Assembly (NCBI GenBank): GCA_964397445.1
Contig: CAYNHZ010000005.1
Location: 1 to 64,000 of the forward strand
Source: CAYNHZ01 sp964397445
GTDB taxonomy: Bacteria; Bacteroidota; Bacteroidia; Bacteroidales; UBA932
Direction: 5' to 3'
Length of the DNA: 64,000 bases
Shown: positions 1-8,847 of the stretch, one piece after another
How the letters are laid out: each line of letters begins with the position of its first letter
How positions within the stretch are numbered: position 1 is the first letter of the stretch
The notes under the pieces: generated by a model
Database searches by the model: none
The model's input: the letters and a program-made list of their open reading frames with translations, nothing else
What the model was told of the DNA's origin: nothing
Position numbers and translations under genes: made by a program

Positions 1-198
1 ATTTGATAAAGACTTATTCAGCTAAATATATCAAAATCGTTCCCGGTGGCACCACTTGGAAATCAAACAGTTGCAGTAAAAAGCAACTGTTTTTTTTGTC
101 AGGATTTTCTAAAAACAGTTCTTTGGCGTAGTCTACCCGCAACTCTTTAATTCATTCCGATACAACCATACCTAAACACTTGTTGGCGTATACAACGT
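1..198 (+). other. Left-edge region, possible tail of an unidentified gene plus decayed DNA
   Basis: A frame open from position 3 to a TAG at 135-137 could be the C-terminal tail of a gene that starts outside the window. Its residues include YIKIVPGGTTW, which I do not recognise. A hairpin terminator lies inside this frame, so the true stop may be a different one or the frame may be chance. From about 120 onward the DNA leads into the broken dehydrogenase gene at 182-489. Confidence 0.25.
66..98 (+). terminator. Rho-independent terminator
   Basis: A perfect 9-bp stem (AACAGTTGC at 66-74 with GCAACTGTT at 83-91) closes an 8-base loop and is followed by a run of T. It would end transcription of whatever gene enters from the left edge. 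Confidence 0.7.
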
Positions 199-489
199 TT
201 GGGGTTTAGTATCAACACATCGTCTATTGCAGGAATGATACCGTTACCGTTTCAGGCTGTATATGGCTCATCTAAAGCCGCTGTGGTGTCATTTACCCGT
301 TGTTTGCACTTTAGTCAACTTGCCGAACATCAGTTAGATATTATTATAGGCGATTCGGGAAAAGAAACGACTTATGAATTTCACCATAATATAGAAAAAT
401 TTGAAAAGAAAATATTTGCTATGTATGAGAAACAAAGGGCTTATTACAATGCTATGAATAGAGGTGAGAATCCTTCATCCCTAAGATAA
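182..489 (+). pseudogene. Remnant of a short-chain dehydrogenase/reductase (SDR)
   Basis: From a TTG at 199 the frame reads NTSSIAGMIPLPFQAVYGSSKAAV, shown here in pieces: a catalytic Ser in NTSSIAG and the YxxxK active-site pair in AVYGSSKAA, the hallmarks of classical SDRs. The Rossmann N-terminus (TGxxxGxG) is missing. The expected preceding segment VGVYNVWG sits in another frame at about 183-206, so there is at least one frameshift. The frame stops at 487-489 after about 96 residues, while a whole SDR is about 250. The part after the active site no longer resembles an SDR. I read this as a decayed gene, not a functional short enzyme. Confidence 0.7.
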
Positions 490-519
490 TTCAAGTTTAA
501 AGAAGGATATACCTATCGT

Positions 520-687
520 ATGTCGGCACATTTTACAAGATACCCGTTTATGACGAATAACAGACCGGTTTTTACGGATTGCCTAATGCTGTCGGTCGAT
601 CAATTGACCGATATAGAAGCCTTGTCAAAATATATACCCGACTCAAAGACATCTTATAACCATTGTTTAGCACACTCCGAAATGTAA
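520..687 (+). CDS. Small ORF of unknown function, possibly part of the decayed region
   Basis: A 55-residue ATG frame begins MSAHFTRYPFMTNN and ends CLAHSEM. It lies in the same frame as the SDR remnant, separated by a TAA at 487-489, and the frame stays open back to that stop. This suggests one longer ancestral reading frame broken by a nonsense change, or chance. No domain is recognisable, there is no signal peptide and no clear ribosome binding site. Low confidence that it is expressed. Confidence 0.2.
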   Translation: MSAHFTRYPFMTNNRPVFTDCLMLSVDQLTDIEALSKYIPDSKTSYNHCLAHSEM

Positions 688-713
688 TATTATTGTCTTT
701 TTTGCACTTTTCC

Positions 714-754
714 TAAAAGAAAAAACTCTGTATTCGTTTGAAGTACAGAGTTTT
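714..754 (-). terminator. Terminator of tRNA-Lys
   Basis: Perfect 11-bp stem: AAAACTCTGTA at 722-732 pairs with TACAGAGTTTT at 744-754. Read on the minus strand the stem is followed by TTTTTTCTTTT. It lies 25 bases beyond the 3' end of the tRNA-Lys gene. Confidence 0.8.
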
Positions 755-778
755 GTGTCATTTTGTCTTTCGACTTTG

Positions 779-851
779 TGATCCGCTTGGGGCTCGAACC
801 CAAGACCCCAACATTAAAAGTGTTGTGCTCTACCAACTGAGCTAGCGAATC
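779..851 (-). tRNA. tRNA-Lys (anticodon TTT)
   Basis: The reverse complement folds as a complete 73-base cloverleaf: acceptor GATTCGC with GCGGATC, D-arm GCTCAGTTGGTAGAGC, anticodon loop CTTTTAA (anticodon TTT, lysine), T-arm with GGTTCGAGC, discriminator A. CCA is not encoded. A promoter lies 29 bases upstream and a terminator downstream, so it is a single-gene unit. Decayed DNA lies on its 3' side. Confidence 0.95.
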
Positions 852-879
852 GTTATATTGTTTATTTTTAAACGGGCTG

Positions 880-911
880 CAAAAGTATGGAAAAAGAAAA
901 TAATAACCAAA
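880..911 (-). promoter_or_regulatory. Promoter of tRNA-Lys
   Basis: On the minus strand TTTG (908-911) is followed after 20 bases by TACTTTTG (880-887), matching the Bacteroidales sigma-A consensus TTTG-N19-21-TAnnTTTG. The -7 box ends 29 bases before the tRNA. A rightward TAAATTTG at 922-929 may be the -7 box of the gene at 969. Confidence 0.7.
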
Positions 912-968
912 TAAAAAATTATAAATTTGCGAAAATCTACTCTTGATTAATATCGGAGATTATTTAGA

Positions 969-1853
969 ATGAATAATTTTTTAGATGAAATAGACTCTTT
1001 TTTGATATCGATAGGGGCTGACTATTTGAAGTTTGCAGATTTTACCCCAAAATCGAAATTACCTCTAAATGGGGTGGTAAATTTTTATTTTCCTAAACAA
1101 TTTATAAATATTTATGCTGTTCCCCTCAATTTTTTTAAAAATTCGGAAAATAATGATTTGTTGAAATTTTTCAGGGTGGAATCTGATAGTGGAAAATCGA
1201 TTTTTGTTTATGAAGATTGTTGGTGGAGAATAGGAAAAGTGGTTAGGGATAGGATAATTGCAAATATTTCTTGTCAGAAGATGGTTTTTGCAAGAAATTG
1301 TGAGGTTAGACCCATTGACAGCTCTCTATCCTCTCGATTTTTGGAGAAGTATCATAGTTACGGAAGTACAATTGCAAAATATAAATATGGATTGTTTAGA
1401 TGTAGAACGACGGGGGAAAGAGAGATTGCGATGACTCAGACAAATTCACTTATTGCGGTGGCGACTTTCTCGGAGGGGAGGGATTTTGAGCGTGATGGGG
1501 TGATAATAAGGTCATACGAATGGGTGAGATATGCCTCTGTATCAGATTGTAGAGTAATAGGTGGTATGGGTAAAGTGTTGAATACTTTTATTAGGGATTG
1601 TTCACCAGATGAGATAATGTCTTATGCCGATATTGAATGGTCAGATGGATCTGTATATCGAAAACTTGGATTTGAATTCTCCCAAATAAAGCCACCGCTT
1701 ACTTTCTTTGTTGATAGTAAAACAATGGAGAGAATCTCCTCAATAAAGTTTGGAAGGGACAATCAGTATAAAGGGCTTAAAATAGAGGATAGTATCACTA
1801 TCTCTAATCTCGGAAGTGTAAAATATATTCTAAGATTGAAAAAAAATAGATAA
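969..1853 (+). CDS. GNAT-like acyltransferase-fold protein, unknown substrate
   Basis: The product is 294 residues, without signal peptide or membrane segment. The middle, about residues 105-245, shows the pattern of GNAT-like proteins often seen in phages and beside homing endonucleases: SSRFLEKYHSYGS, then LIAVATFSEGR, then YEWVRYAS, then VIGGMGKVLNTFI with a VxGGxGK phosphate-loop-like turn, then SYADIEWSDGSVYRKLGF. The first 100 residues are not recognised. It converges on clpC with an 8-base gap and sits beside a tRNA and decayed DNA, which fits horizontally acquired cargo. Fold assignment is by pattern only; the reaction is unknown. Confidence 0.5.
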   Translation: MNNFLDEIDSFLISIGADYLKFADFTPKSKLPLNGVVNFYFPKQFINIYAVPLNFFKNSENNDLLKFFRVESDSGKSIFVYEDCWWRIGKVVRDRIIANISCQKMVFARNCEVRPIDSSLSSRFLEKYHSYGSTIAKYKYGLFRCRTTGEREIAMTQTNSLIAVATFSEGRDFERDGVIIRSYEWVRYASVSDCRVIGGMGKVLNTFIRDCSPDEIMSYADIEWSDGSVYRKLGFEFSQIKPPLTFFVDSKTMERISSIKFGRDNQYKGLKIEDSITISNLGSVKYILRLKKNR

Positions 1854-1861
1854 TTACTTGA

Positions 1862-4285
1862 TTATCTGCTTATCTCAAGAGCGGTTTTATCTTTATTTAA
1901 TACTACTTTAATATTATTTTCACCTACTTGTCCTGATATGATTGCTTCAGCAATAGGGTCTTCAATGTATTTTCTGATAGCCCTTTTCAGTGGCCTTGCT
2001 CCGTATCGAGGATCATATCCTACCCCTGCAATAAATGATTTTGCCGATTTATTGATAGAAAATTTATACCCTATATTATTTATCCTAACTTTCAAATCTT
2101 CAAGTTCAATATCGATAATCTTCTCAATATCAGACCTATCAAGAGCTTTAAAATAGATTTGTTCATCAAGACGATTAATGAATTCGGGTGTGAATGTTTT
2201 ATTTACAGCTTTATCTATGATAGTATTATTTATACCTAAACGATTCTCTTCGTTGGATGTGTACCCTATCCCTTTTCCAAAATCCTTTAACTCTCTACTC
2301 CCTATATTTGAGGTCATTATCAGTACAGTATTTCGAAAATCGATATTACGTCCGCTACTATCTGTCAATCTTCCCTCATCCAAAACTTGTAATAGAAGAT
2401 TAAAAATATCTGGGTGCCCTTTCTCGATCTCATCAAGCAGGACAACAGAGTATGGTTTTCTCCGAACCCTCTCACTCAACTGTCCCCCTTCATCGTAACC
2501 GATATATCCCGGAGGCGCTCCAATCAGACGGCTGACTGAATATTTCTCCATATATTCACTCATATCGATTCGTATTATACTATCTTGTGAATCAAATAGA
2601 TATTCAGATAAAATTTTTGCAAGATATGTTTTACCAACCCCTGTTGGTCCCAAAAAAAGGAATGAGCCTATCGGCTTGTTGGGATCTTTCAGCCCTGCCC
2701 GGTTTCTTTGGATAGCCTTAACGATCATATCCACCGCATCATCTTGACCTACAATCTTTTCCCTTAGAGTTTTACCCATTGAAAGGAGTTTATTCCCTTC
2801 ATTCATCGCTATTCTATTGAGAGGAATTCCTGTCATAACCGACATAACTTGTTCAATATCTTCAGCTGTAATGATTTTTGGGGTTGTTGAGGTATTTGAA
2901 TCAATTTTTTTAAGTTCAATATTAAGTCTTGATTCGGTCTCTTTTTCTAAAAACCTCAAATGGGTCGCCTTCTCAAATTGTCTCTCTTTGATAGCACCCT
3001 CCTTAGAGGTCTTAATATTTTCCATCTCACTTTCAAGAAGTAATACCTTCTTAGATACCTTATCCCTTCCGATATGAGCTTTTGCACCAGCTTCGTCCAT
3101 AACATCAATTGCTTTGTCGGGGAGATTTCTATCTAATATGTATCTTATTGACAATGAGACACATTTGTGTATTGCTTCTTCCGAATAAATCACATTGTGA
3201 TATTTTTCGTATTTAAATTTTATGCTGTTTAAAATATGTAGAGTCTCTTCAAAAGTCGTAGGCTCAATCATTATTTTTTGGAATCTCCTCTCAAGTGCAC
3301 CGTCTTTCTCGATTATCTCTCTGAATTCATCAAGAGTTGTGGCTCCAATACATTGAATCTCACCTCGTGCCAATGCAGGTTTCAACATATTGGCAGCATC
3401 TAAGGAGCCTGTTACCCCACCGGCACCAACCAATGTGTGCAATTCATCAATAAATAATATAGTATCGGGATTTTCTTTTAACTCTTTGAGAATCAATTTT
3501 ATTCTCTCCTCAAACTGCCCTCTGAATTTTGTTCCTGCAACAAGAGATCCTATATCTATAGATACCAACCTTTTATTAAGTAGGGTTTTAGATACTTTCC
3601 TTTGTGCAATTTTTATTGCAAGTCCATCTGCTATAGCAGATTTCCCTACTCCTGGCTCGCCTATCAAAATAGGATTGTTTTTCTTCCTTCTTCCGAGGAT
3701 CTGGGCAAGCCTTTCTATCTCTTTTTCCCGTCCGACAACGGGGTCCAATCTCCCCTCTCTCGCAGCTTTGGTCAGATCAAACCCGTATGACTCTATATTT
3801 GTGGCGACCCCTTGTGATCTCTTGGGATTTTGGGTGACATTATTTTCATTTGTTCGCTCTTCCAATCTCTTTCTAATAACCTCGTATGTTATTCCGTCAC
3901 TCTCTTTCATTGTTTTATAGAAAACAGAGTTGTTGTTTTTTAGTAGGGCAAGCAATAAATGTAATGAATTGGGCTCTTGTGAGAGGAGACTTGCCTCGAT
4001 AAATAGAGAGCGGAGAATTATTTGCACCTCTTTTGAAAAGGTTATGATGTCTGTATCTGAAATCGGTGCGTTATCCCCCTTGGTGATATGGGAATCAATC
4101 TGTTGTTTGAGATATGATGTGGTTATTCCGAATGTCGTCAATATTGAGGTGGCTGCATTATTGGTGTGCCTTAAAATACCGAGTACAATGTGGTCTGGGG
4201 TGATCTCACTGCAACCTGTACGGATAGCCTCCTCTTTTGAATAATTCAAAATATCGTTTAACTCTTTTGATAATTTTAGATCCAT
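1862..4285 (-). CDS. clpC: ATP-dependent Clp protease ATP-binding subunit ClpC
   Basis: This is an AAA+ unfoldase that feeds proteins to ClpP in the cytoplasm. The 807 residues hold two Clp N-repeats (1-145), a first AAA module with Walker A GEPGVGKS (209-216) and Walker B FIDE (278-281), a middle segment with a UVR-like stretch (about 428-452), and a second AAA module with Walker A GPTGVGKT (546-553) and a Walker B LLDEIE. The UVR-like region and total length mark it as ClpC rather than ClpA or ClpB. It is transcribed divergently from gyrA, with 129 bases between the two starts. Confidence 0.95.
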   Translation of the reverse strand: MDLKLSKELNDILNYSKEEAIRTGCSEITPDHIVLGILRHTNNAATSILTTFGITTSYLKQQIDSHITKGDNAPISDTDIITFSKEVQIILRSLFIEASLLSQEPNSLHLLLALLKNNNSVFYKTMKESDGITYEVIRKRLEERTNENNVTQNPKRSQGVATNIESYGFDLTKAAREGRLDPVVGREKEIERLAQILGRRKKNNPILIGEPGVGKSAIADGLAIKIAQRKVSKTLLNKRLVSIDIGSLVAGTKFRGQFEERIKLILKELKENPDTILFIDELHTLVGAGGVTGSLDAANMLKPALARGEIQCIGATTLDEFREIIEKDGALERRFQKIMIEPTTFEETLHILNSIKFKYEKYHNVIYSEEAIHKCVSLSIRYILDRNLPDKAIDVMDEAGAKAHIGRDKVSKKVLLLESEMENIKTSKEGAIKERQFEKATHLRFLEKETESRLNIELKKIDSNTSTTPKIITAEDIEQVMSVMTGIPLNRIAMNEGNKLLSMGKTLREKIVGQDDAVDMIVKAIQRNRAGLKDPNKPIGSFLFLGPTGVGKTYLAKILSEYLFDSQDSIIRIDMSEYMEKYSVSRLIGAPPGYIGYDEGGQLSERVRRKPYSVVLLDEIEKGHPDIFNLLLQVLDEGRLTDSSGRNIDFRNTVLIMTSNIGSRELKDFGKGIGYTSNEENRLGINNTIIDKAVNKTFTPEFINRLDEQIYFKALDRSDIEKIIDIELEDLKVRINNIGYKFSINKSAKSFIAGVGYDPRYGARPLKRAIRKYIEDPIAEAIISGQVGENNIKVVLNKDKTALEISR

Positions 4286-4414
4286 TTCTTGAATTAATAA
4301 GTCGCTAAATTAAGCAATAACTATCAAATTTCGTATAATATTTTTGATTTTGCTGTCTAAAAATTTATTCTTAAATTAGCAGATTGTTTTAAATTAAAAA
4401 GAAAGAGGTAAATA

Positions 4415-6913
4415 ATGGAAATAGAGGATGTTAAAGGGAGAATCATTCAGATAGATATTGAAAATGAAATGAAAAGCGCATATATCGACTACTCTATGTC
4501 GGTAATAGTTGCGAGGGCTCTTCCTGATGTTAGGGATGGAATGAAACCTGTTCATAGGCGCGTGTTATATGGGATGTCAGAGCTTGGACTTACCTCTGGG
4601 GGACAGCCCAAAAAGTCTGCTCGTATTGTGGGAGAGGTGCTTGGAAAATATCACCCACACGGTGATGCAAGTGTTTATGATACAATGGTTAGGATGGCTC
4701 AAGAGTGGAGCCTCAGATATATGTTGGTGGAGGGGCAGGGTAATTTTGGTTCTGTTGATGGAGATTCTGCTGCTGCGATGCGTTATACTGAAGCACGTTT
4801 TAGACGCCTTGCTGAGGAGTGCCTTGCAGACCTTGATAAAAACACAGTGGATTTTAAGGCCAATTTTGATGAGTCGTTGCAAGAGCCTGTTGTTCTCCCT
4901 GCAAAAGCCCCTTTGCTTTTGCTAAATGGGGCGTCCGGGATTGCTGTAGGGATGGCTACTAATATGGCACCACACAATTTGTCTGAAGTTGTTGATGCTA
5001 TTTGTGCATATATTGACAATAACAATATTACTGTTGAGGAGATAATGCACTTTATTAAGGGCCCTGACTTTCCTACAGGTGGTATTATTCAGGGGATCAG
5101 TGGTATAAGAGAGGCTTTCGAGACAGGAAAAGGGCGCATTGTTGTTAGGGGAAAGACAGATATCGAGGTTTCTGCGAACAGTGGGCGTGAGACTATTGTT
5201 GTGACAGAGATTCCATATATGGTGAATAAAAAAGAGTTGATTGAGAAGATTGCTGAACTTGTGGAGGAGAAGAAGATAGAGGGGATAGCATATATCAATG
5301 ATGAGAGTGACCATAAAGGAATGCGCATTGTTATCAAATTAAAGGTGGGGGCAGTAGCAAATATTGTTTTAAATAACTTGTTTAAATATACTCAATTACA
5401 AGCAAGTTTCTCGGTTAATAATATTGCTCTTGTTGATGGTCGTCCCCGTTTGTTAAATCTTCTTCAACTTATTAAATATTTTGTTCGTCATCGTCATAAT
5501 GTGGTGATTAGGCGTGCGCAATTTGAATTGGATCAGGCACAAAAAAGAGCTCATATTTTGGAAGGTCTTCTGAAAGCCCTTGACTTTATTGATGAGGTTA
5601 TAGCATTGATCCGCGCATCTGTGACTCCACAAGAGGCAAAAGAGGCATTGATCAAAAGATTTGAAATATCGGATATTCAAGCAAATGCAATTGTTGAAAT
5701 GAAGTTGAGACAATTGACAGGTCTTGAAAGAGGTAAACTTCAGGCTGAGTATGACGAGCTTATAGCTTTGATAAACGGATTAAACGAGTTTTTATCGAGT
5801 GAGGCTCTCCAATTTGCAAAGATCAAAGAGGAGCTTGTCGATTTGAAAGCAAAATATGGCGACCCTCGCAGAACTGAGATTGTGATGTCTGCAGATGATT
5901 TCAATCCCGAAGATTTTTATCCCGATGAAGATGTTGTTATCACTATTTCCCATTTGGGATACATTAAGAGGACTCCTCTAAATGAATATAGACTCCAAAA
6001 CAGAGGTGGTGTTGGGGCAAAAGGCAGTACTACCCGAGATGAGGATTTTATTGAGCATATTTATGTTGCGAATATGCATAGTACAATGCTCTTCTTTACC
6101 AGAAACGGAAAATGTTTTTGGTTGAAGGTTTATGAGGTACCAGAAGGGACAAAGGCTTCTAAAGGGCGTGCTATACAAAATGTTATAAATATTGAACCAG
6201 AAGATAAGGTGTGTGCCTATATTAATGTACGAGACCTTAATGATGAGGAGTATATCAATAATAATTATATTATTCTTGCAACTAAGAGGGGTACAATAAA
6301 GAAAACCTCTTTGGAGGCATATTCTCGTCCGAGGACAAATGGAGTTAATGCTATTACGATAAAAGATGGTGATATGCTTCTGGAGGCTGTTCTTACGGAT
6401 GGCAATTCTGAGATTCTTCTTGCAGGTCGTCAAGGTAAGTGTGTGAGATTCAATGAGTCAGGAGCACGTGCTATCGGGAGAACAGCATCAGGGGTGAGGG
6501 GTATTTCAATAGATGAAAGTGACGAAGTTATAGGAATGATTTGTATTAAGAATGATGAGGTGGAGAGGGCAAACCGTCACATCCTTGTAGTTAGTGAAAA
6601 TGGTTATGGTAAACGTTCATCAATTGATGATTATCGAATTACAAATAGAGGTGGTAAGGGGGTTAAGACACTTAATATCACTGATAAAACAGGTCCACTT
6701 ATTGCAATTAAAGATGTTACCGATGACAATGACCTTATGATTATAAATAAATCCGGCATTACAATCAGAGTTGCAGTATCGGATATCAGGGTTGCCGGCA
6801 GGGCTACTCAAGGGGTGAGGTTGATTAATATCAGAGAGGGAGATATGATTGCAGCTGTTTGTAGTGTTAATAAAAGCGAAGAAAAGGCCATCGACAATGG
6901 CGAAGAAGTATAG
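4415..6913 (+). CDS. gyrA: DNA gyrase subunit A
   Basis: GyrA cuts and rejoins DNA in the A2B2 gyrase that introduces negative supercoils. The 832 residues contain the winged-helix breakage-reunion domain with catalytic Tyr124 in AAMRYTEAR, and a C-terminal beta-pinwheel with the GyrA-box-like [10 protein letters not shown] and a second NRGGKGV. These boxes separate it from ParC. In the quinolone-resistance region the order is [10 protein letters not shown], so the residue aligned with E. coli Ser83 is Ala85, while the Asp87 equivalent (Asp89) is kept. The -7-like TATTTTTG at 4339-4346 may serve it. A TPR gene follows after 27 bases. Confidence 0.97.
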   Translation: MEIEDVKGRIIQIDIENEMKSAYIDYSMSVIVARALPDVRDGMKPVHRRVLYGMSELGLTSGGQPKKSARIVGEVLGKYHPHGDASVYDTMVRMAQEWSLRYMLVEGQGNFGSVDGDSAAAMRYTEARFRRLAEECLADLDKNTVDFKANFDESLQEPVVLPAKAPLLLLNGASGIAVGMATNMAPHNLSEVVDAICAYIDNNNITVEEIMHFIKGPDFPTGGIIQGISGIREAFETGKGRIVVRGKTDIEVSANSGRETIVVTEIPYMVNKKELIEKIAELVEEKKIEGIAYINDESDHKGMRIVIKLKVGAVANIVLNNLFKYTQLQASFSVNNIALVDGRPRLLNLLQLIKYFVRHRHNVVIRRAQFELDQAQKRAHILEGLLKALDFIDEVIALIRASVTPQEAKEALIKRFEISDIQANAIVEMKLRQLTGLERGKLQAEYDELIALINGLNEFLSSEALQFAKIKEELVDLKAKYGDPRRTEIVMSADDFNPEDFYPDEDVVITISHLGYIKRTPLNEYRLQNRGGVGAKGSTTRDEDFIEHIYVANMHSTMLFFTRNGKCFWLKVYEVPEGTKASKGRAIQNVINIEPEDKVCAYINVRDLNDEEYINNNYIILATKRGTIKKTSLEAYSRPRTNGVNAITIKDGDMLLEAVLTDGNSEILLAGRQGKCVRFNESGARAIGRTASGVRGISIDESDEVIGMICIKNDEVERANRHILVVSENGYGKRSSIDDYRITNRGGKGVKTLNITDKTGPLIAIKDVTDDNDLMIINKSGITIRVAVSDIRVAGRATQGVRLINIREGDMIAAVCSVNKSEEKAIDNGEEV

Positions 6914-6940
6914 AATACAAACTATTTTATTTAATTTTTT

Positions 6941-8269
6941 ATGAAGAAAATACTATTATTTCTGTCAGCAATGACAATTGTTTTTGCCTTAAATGCGCAG
7001 AACGACAAGGCTCTATCTGCAATTGAGAAGGCAAAAGTTGCCACTCAGAATGAGAAAAAAGCGACAAATCCATCCACGTGGATTAAACTTGCTAACGCTT
7101 ATTTAGAAGCTTATTTGATTCCTAAAGGGGCTGCTTGGTTAGGTGCATCCCAAACCGAAGTAAAATTGGTTTCAGGAAGCGATCAAGTAATTTCAACTGA
7201 AAATGCAACTATTGCCGGTAGTCCATATCTAATTGATCATTACAGTAATAGAGACCATTATTATAATTCCAATGGTGTTTTGGAAATGATATTGGTTACA
7301 AAACCTGTACTTGAAGGGGATATTCTTGCAATGTCTTTAGATGCATACCTAAAAGCAAATCAGCTCGATGCAAAAGGATCAAAATCTAAAGATATTAAAG
7401 AACAGCTTGTTAAGATTAGAGAGAATTATCTTAATGACGCAATGGCTGCCTATACTTTGGGTAATATCGATAATGCAAGCAGATTATTTGAGGCTTCTCT
7501 AAAAGCAACAGATAATCCGGTTGTTAATAGTGTTGATAGCCTTGTAACATATTATACAGCAATTACATATAATATGAAAGGTGACACTGAAAAAGCTAAA
7601 CTCTATTTTAATAAATGTAATGAGATAGGATACTATCAAGATGGAGCAGTTTATTCTTCACTTGCAGAAATCGAAAAAACAAACGGAAACATAGAGGGTG
7701 CTAAAGAGTTATTAAATACAGGTTTTCAGAAATTTCCAAATTCTCAATCAATTTTGATTTCACTTATAAACATTTACATTGAATCAAAAGATGATCCGAA
7801 TAAAGTTCTTCAACTTATTAGGTCAGCACAAAAAAATGAACCTAACAATGCCTCATTAATCTATGCTGAAGGTAATCTTTACAAAGAGCTTGGTGATATT
7901 GATAATGCAGTAAAATGTTATTATAGATCTACAGAAGTTGACCCTTCATATATCTATGGTATTTATGCAGTTGGTAATACCTATTACGATCTCGCCATTG
8001 CTGCTCAAACAAAAAGAGATGCTCTTCCTATCAATGATGTCAAAGGTTATGAGGAGTGTATGAAAGAGTTTGAAGACAACCTCTTAAAAGCAATTGATCC
8101 TTTTGAGAAAGCATTTAATCTCTCACAAGATAAAGAGATTAAATTTGCAGTAGCTGAAGGTTTGAAACAGATATATTTCCGTTTCCGTGATAGGAGTGAG
8201 GAGTATATGAATAGCTACAAGAAATACAATGAGTTTGTAGAAACTAATCGTCCTTCAGAGGCAAAATAA
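6941..8269 (+). CDS. Exported tetratricopeptide-repeat protein
   Basis: The 442 residues begin with a signal peptide (MKKILLFLSAMTIVFALNA, cleaved near residue 19), so the protein is exported to the periplasm or beyond. The remainder is helical with TPR-like repeats, for example NIDNASRLFEASLKA, GDTEKAKLYFNKC and GDIDNAVKCYYRST. There is no catalytic motif. It follows gyrA after 27 bases and is probably co-transcribed with it; a strong terminator follows. Its precise role is unknown; TPRs usually mediate protein-protein contacts. Confidence 0.8.
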   Translation: MKKILLFLSAMTIVFALNAQNDKALSAIEKAKVATQNEKKATNPSTWIKLANAYLEAYLIPKGAAWLGASQTEVKLVSGSDQVISTENATIAGSPYLIDHYSNRDHYYNSNGVLEMILVTKPVLEGDILAMSLDAYLKANQLDAKGSKSKDIKEQLVKIRENYLNDAMAAYTLGNIDNASRLFEASLKATDNPVVNSVDSLVTYYTAITYNMKGDTEKAKLYFNKCNEIGYYQDGAVYSSLAEIEKTNGNIEGAKELLNTGFQKFPNSQSILISLINIYIESKDDPNKVLQLIRSAQKNEPNNASLIYAEGNLYKELGDIDNAVKCYYRSTEVDPSYIYGIYAVGNTYYDLAIAAQTKRDALPINDVKGYEECMKEFEDNLLKAIDPFEKAFNLSQDKEIKFAVAEGLKQIYFRFRDRSEEYMNSYKKYNEFVETNRPSEAK

Positions 8270-8324
8270 TTTGTTGTAAAACAACAATATCGGCCTTTTC
8301 GACAATCAGTATCTAATACTACTT

Positions 8325-8370
8325 AGGGTGACCATTAAGTCTCATACGACTTTTCGGTCACCCTCTTTTC
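8325..8370 (+). terminator. Two-part hairpin terminator after the gyrA-TPR unit
   Basis: AGGGTGACC (8325-8333) pairs with GGTCACCCT (8356-8364), and inside it AAGTC (8337-8341) pairs with GACTT (8348-8352). A T-rich tail (CTTTTC) follows on the plus strand. It lies 55 bases beyond the TPR stop codon. Confidence 0.75.
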
Positions 8371-8454
8371 TTTCCCCTGCTTCTCTTTTCTTTCCCCTGC
8401 TTCTCTTTTCTTTCCCCTGCTTCTCTTTTCTTTCCCCTGCTTCTCTTTTCTTTC
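8363..8454. repeat. 20-bp pyrimidine tandem repeat
   Basis: The unit TTTCCCCTGCTTCTCTTTTC occurs four times without a mismatch (8371-8390, 8391-8410, 8411-8430, 8431-8450), with partial units on both sides. The plus strand is almost pure pyrimidine. There are no spacers, so it is not a CRISPR array. A short frame reads through it, but its sequence is only the repeat. Confidence 0.95.
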
Positions 8455-8470
8455 ATTTTTTCCTACTCGT

Positions 8471-8702
8471 AGAAGTGCCTGCTGGGCACATCGGTGTGTC
8501 CAAAGCATCAGTTTTCGCACCGGAATGGTGGCTTTAGACACGTCCACCCTGCTTAGAAGTGCCTGCTGGGCACATCGGTGTGTCCAAAGCCTCAGTTTCC
8601 TCACCGGAATGGTGGCTTTAGACACGTCCACCCTGCATAGAAGTGCCTGCTGGGCGTATCGGTGTGTTCAAAGCCTCAGTTTCCTACCAGAAATGGTGGC
8701 CT
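8471..8702. repeat. 84-bp tandem repeat with internal hairpins, three copies
   Basis: Two full units (8471-8554 and 8555-8638) and a third, shorter and more diverged one (8639 to about 8702) begin with AGAAGTGCCTGCTGGGC. Within each full unit GTGCC pairs with GGCAC, GTGTCCAAAGC pairs with GCTTTAGACAC (one mismatch), and CACC pairs with GGTG in the apex. In the third unit the apex is ACCA with TGGT, so pairing is kept although the bases changed. A diverged copy lies at about 36510-36555. This looks like a REP/BIME-type intergenic element. Confidence 0.85.
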
Positions 8703-8733
8703 AACTTGGGGCCTAACCGGATCTGATTGAGAT

Positions 8734-8795
8734 GCTGAGATTAGAAGGCTGGGCTTAGGCTTAGGCTGAGATTAGAAGGCTGGGCTTAGGCTTAG
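8734..8795. repeat. 31-bp tandem duplication
   Basis: Two identical adjacent 31-base units, 8734-8764 and 8765-8795, each starting GCTGAGATTAGAAGGC. Inside the unit GGCTTA is itself doubled. The repeat is between the 84-bp repeats and the 3' end of the permease gene; no function is visible. Confidence 0.9.
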
Positions 8796-8847
8796 GCTAT
8801 GTATTGATTGGTACGGGAAGAGGAGAGGTATGTGTATGTTAAGTTAG

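Noticed and set aside
4415..6913. ParC (topoisomerase IV subunit A)
   Set aside because: The C-terminal domain has GyrA-box-like [10 protein letters not shown] and pinwheel repeats and the length is that of GyrA.
8328..8537. Open frame through the pyrimidine repeat (repeated SPASLFF)
   Set aside because: The residues only mirror the 20-bp DNA repeat, the frame crosses the terminator hairpin and continues into the 84-bp repeat. The reverse-strand frame there is likewise repeat-derived.
8363..8702. CRISPR array
   Set aside because: Repeats are directly adjacent with no unique spacers, unit lengths are 20 and 84 bases, and no cas genes are near.
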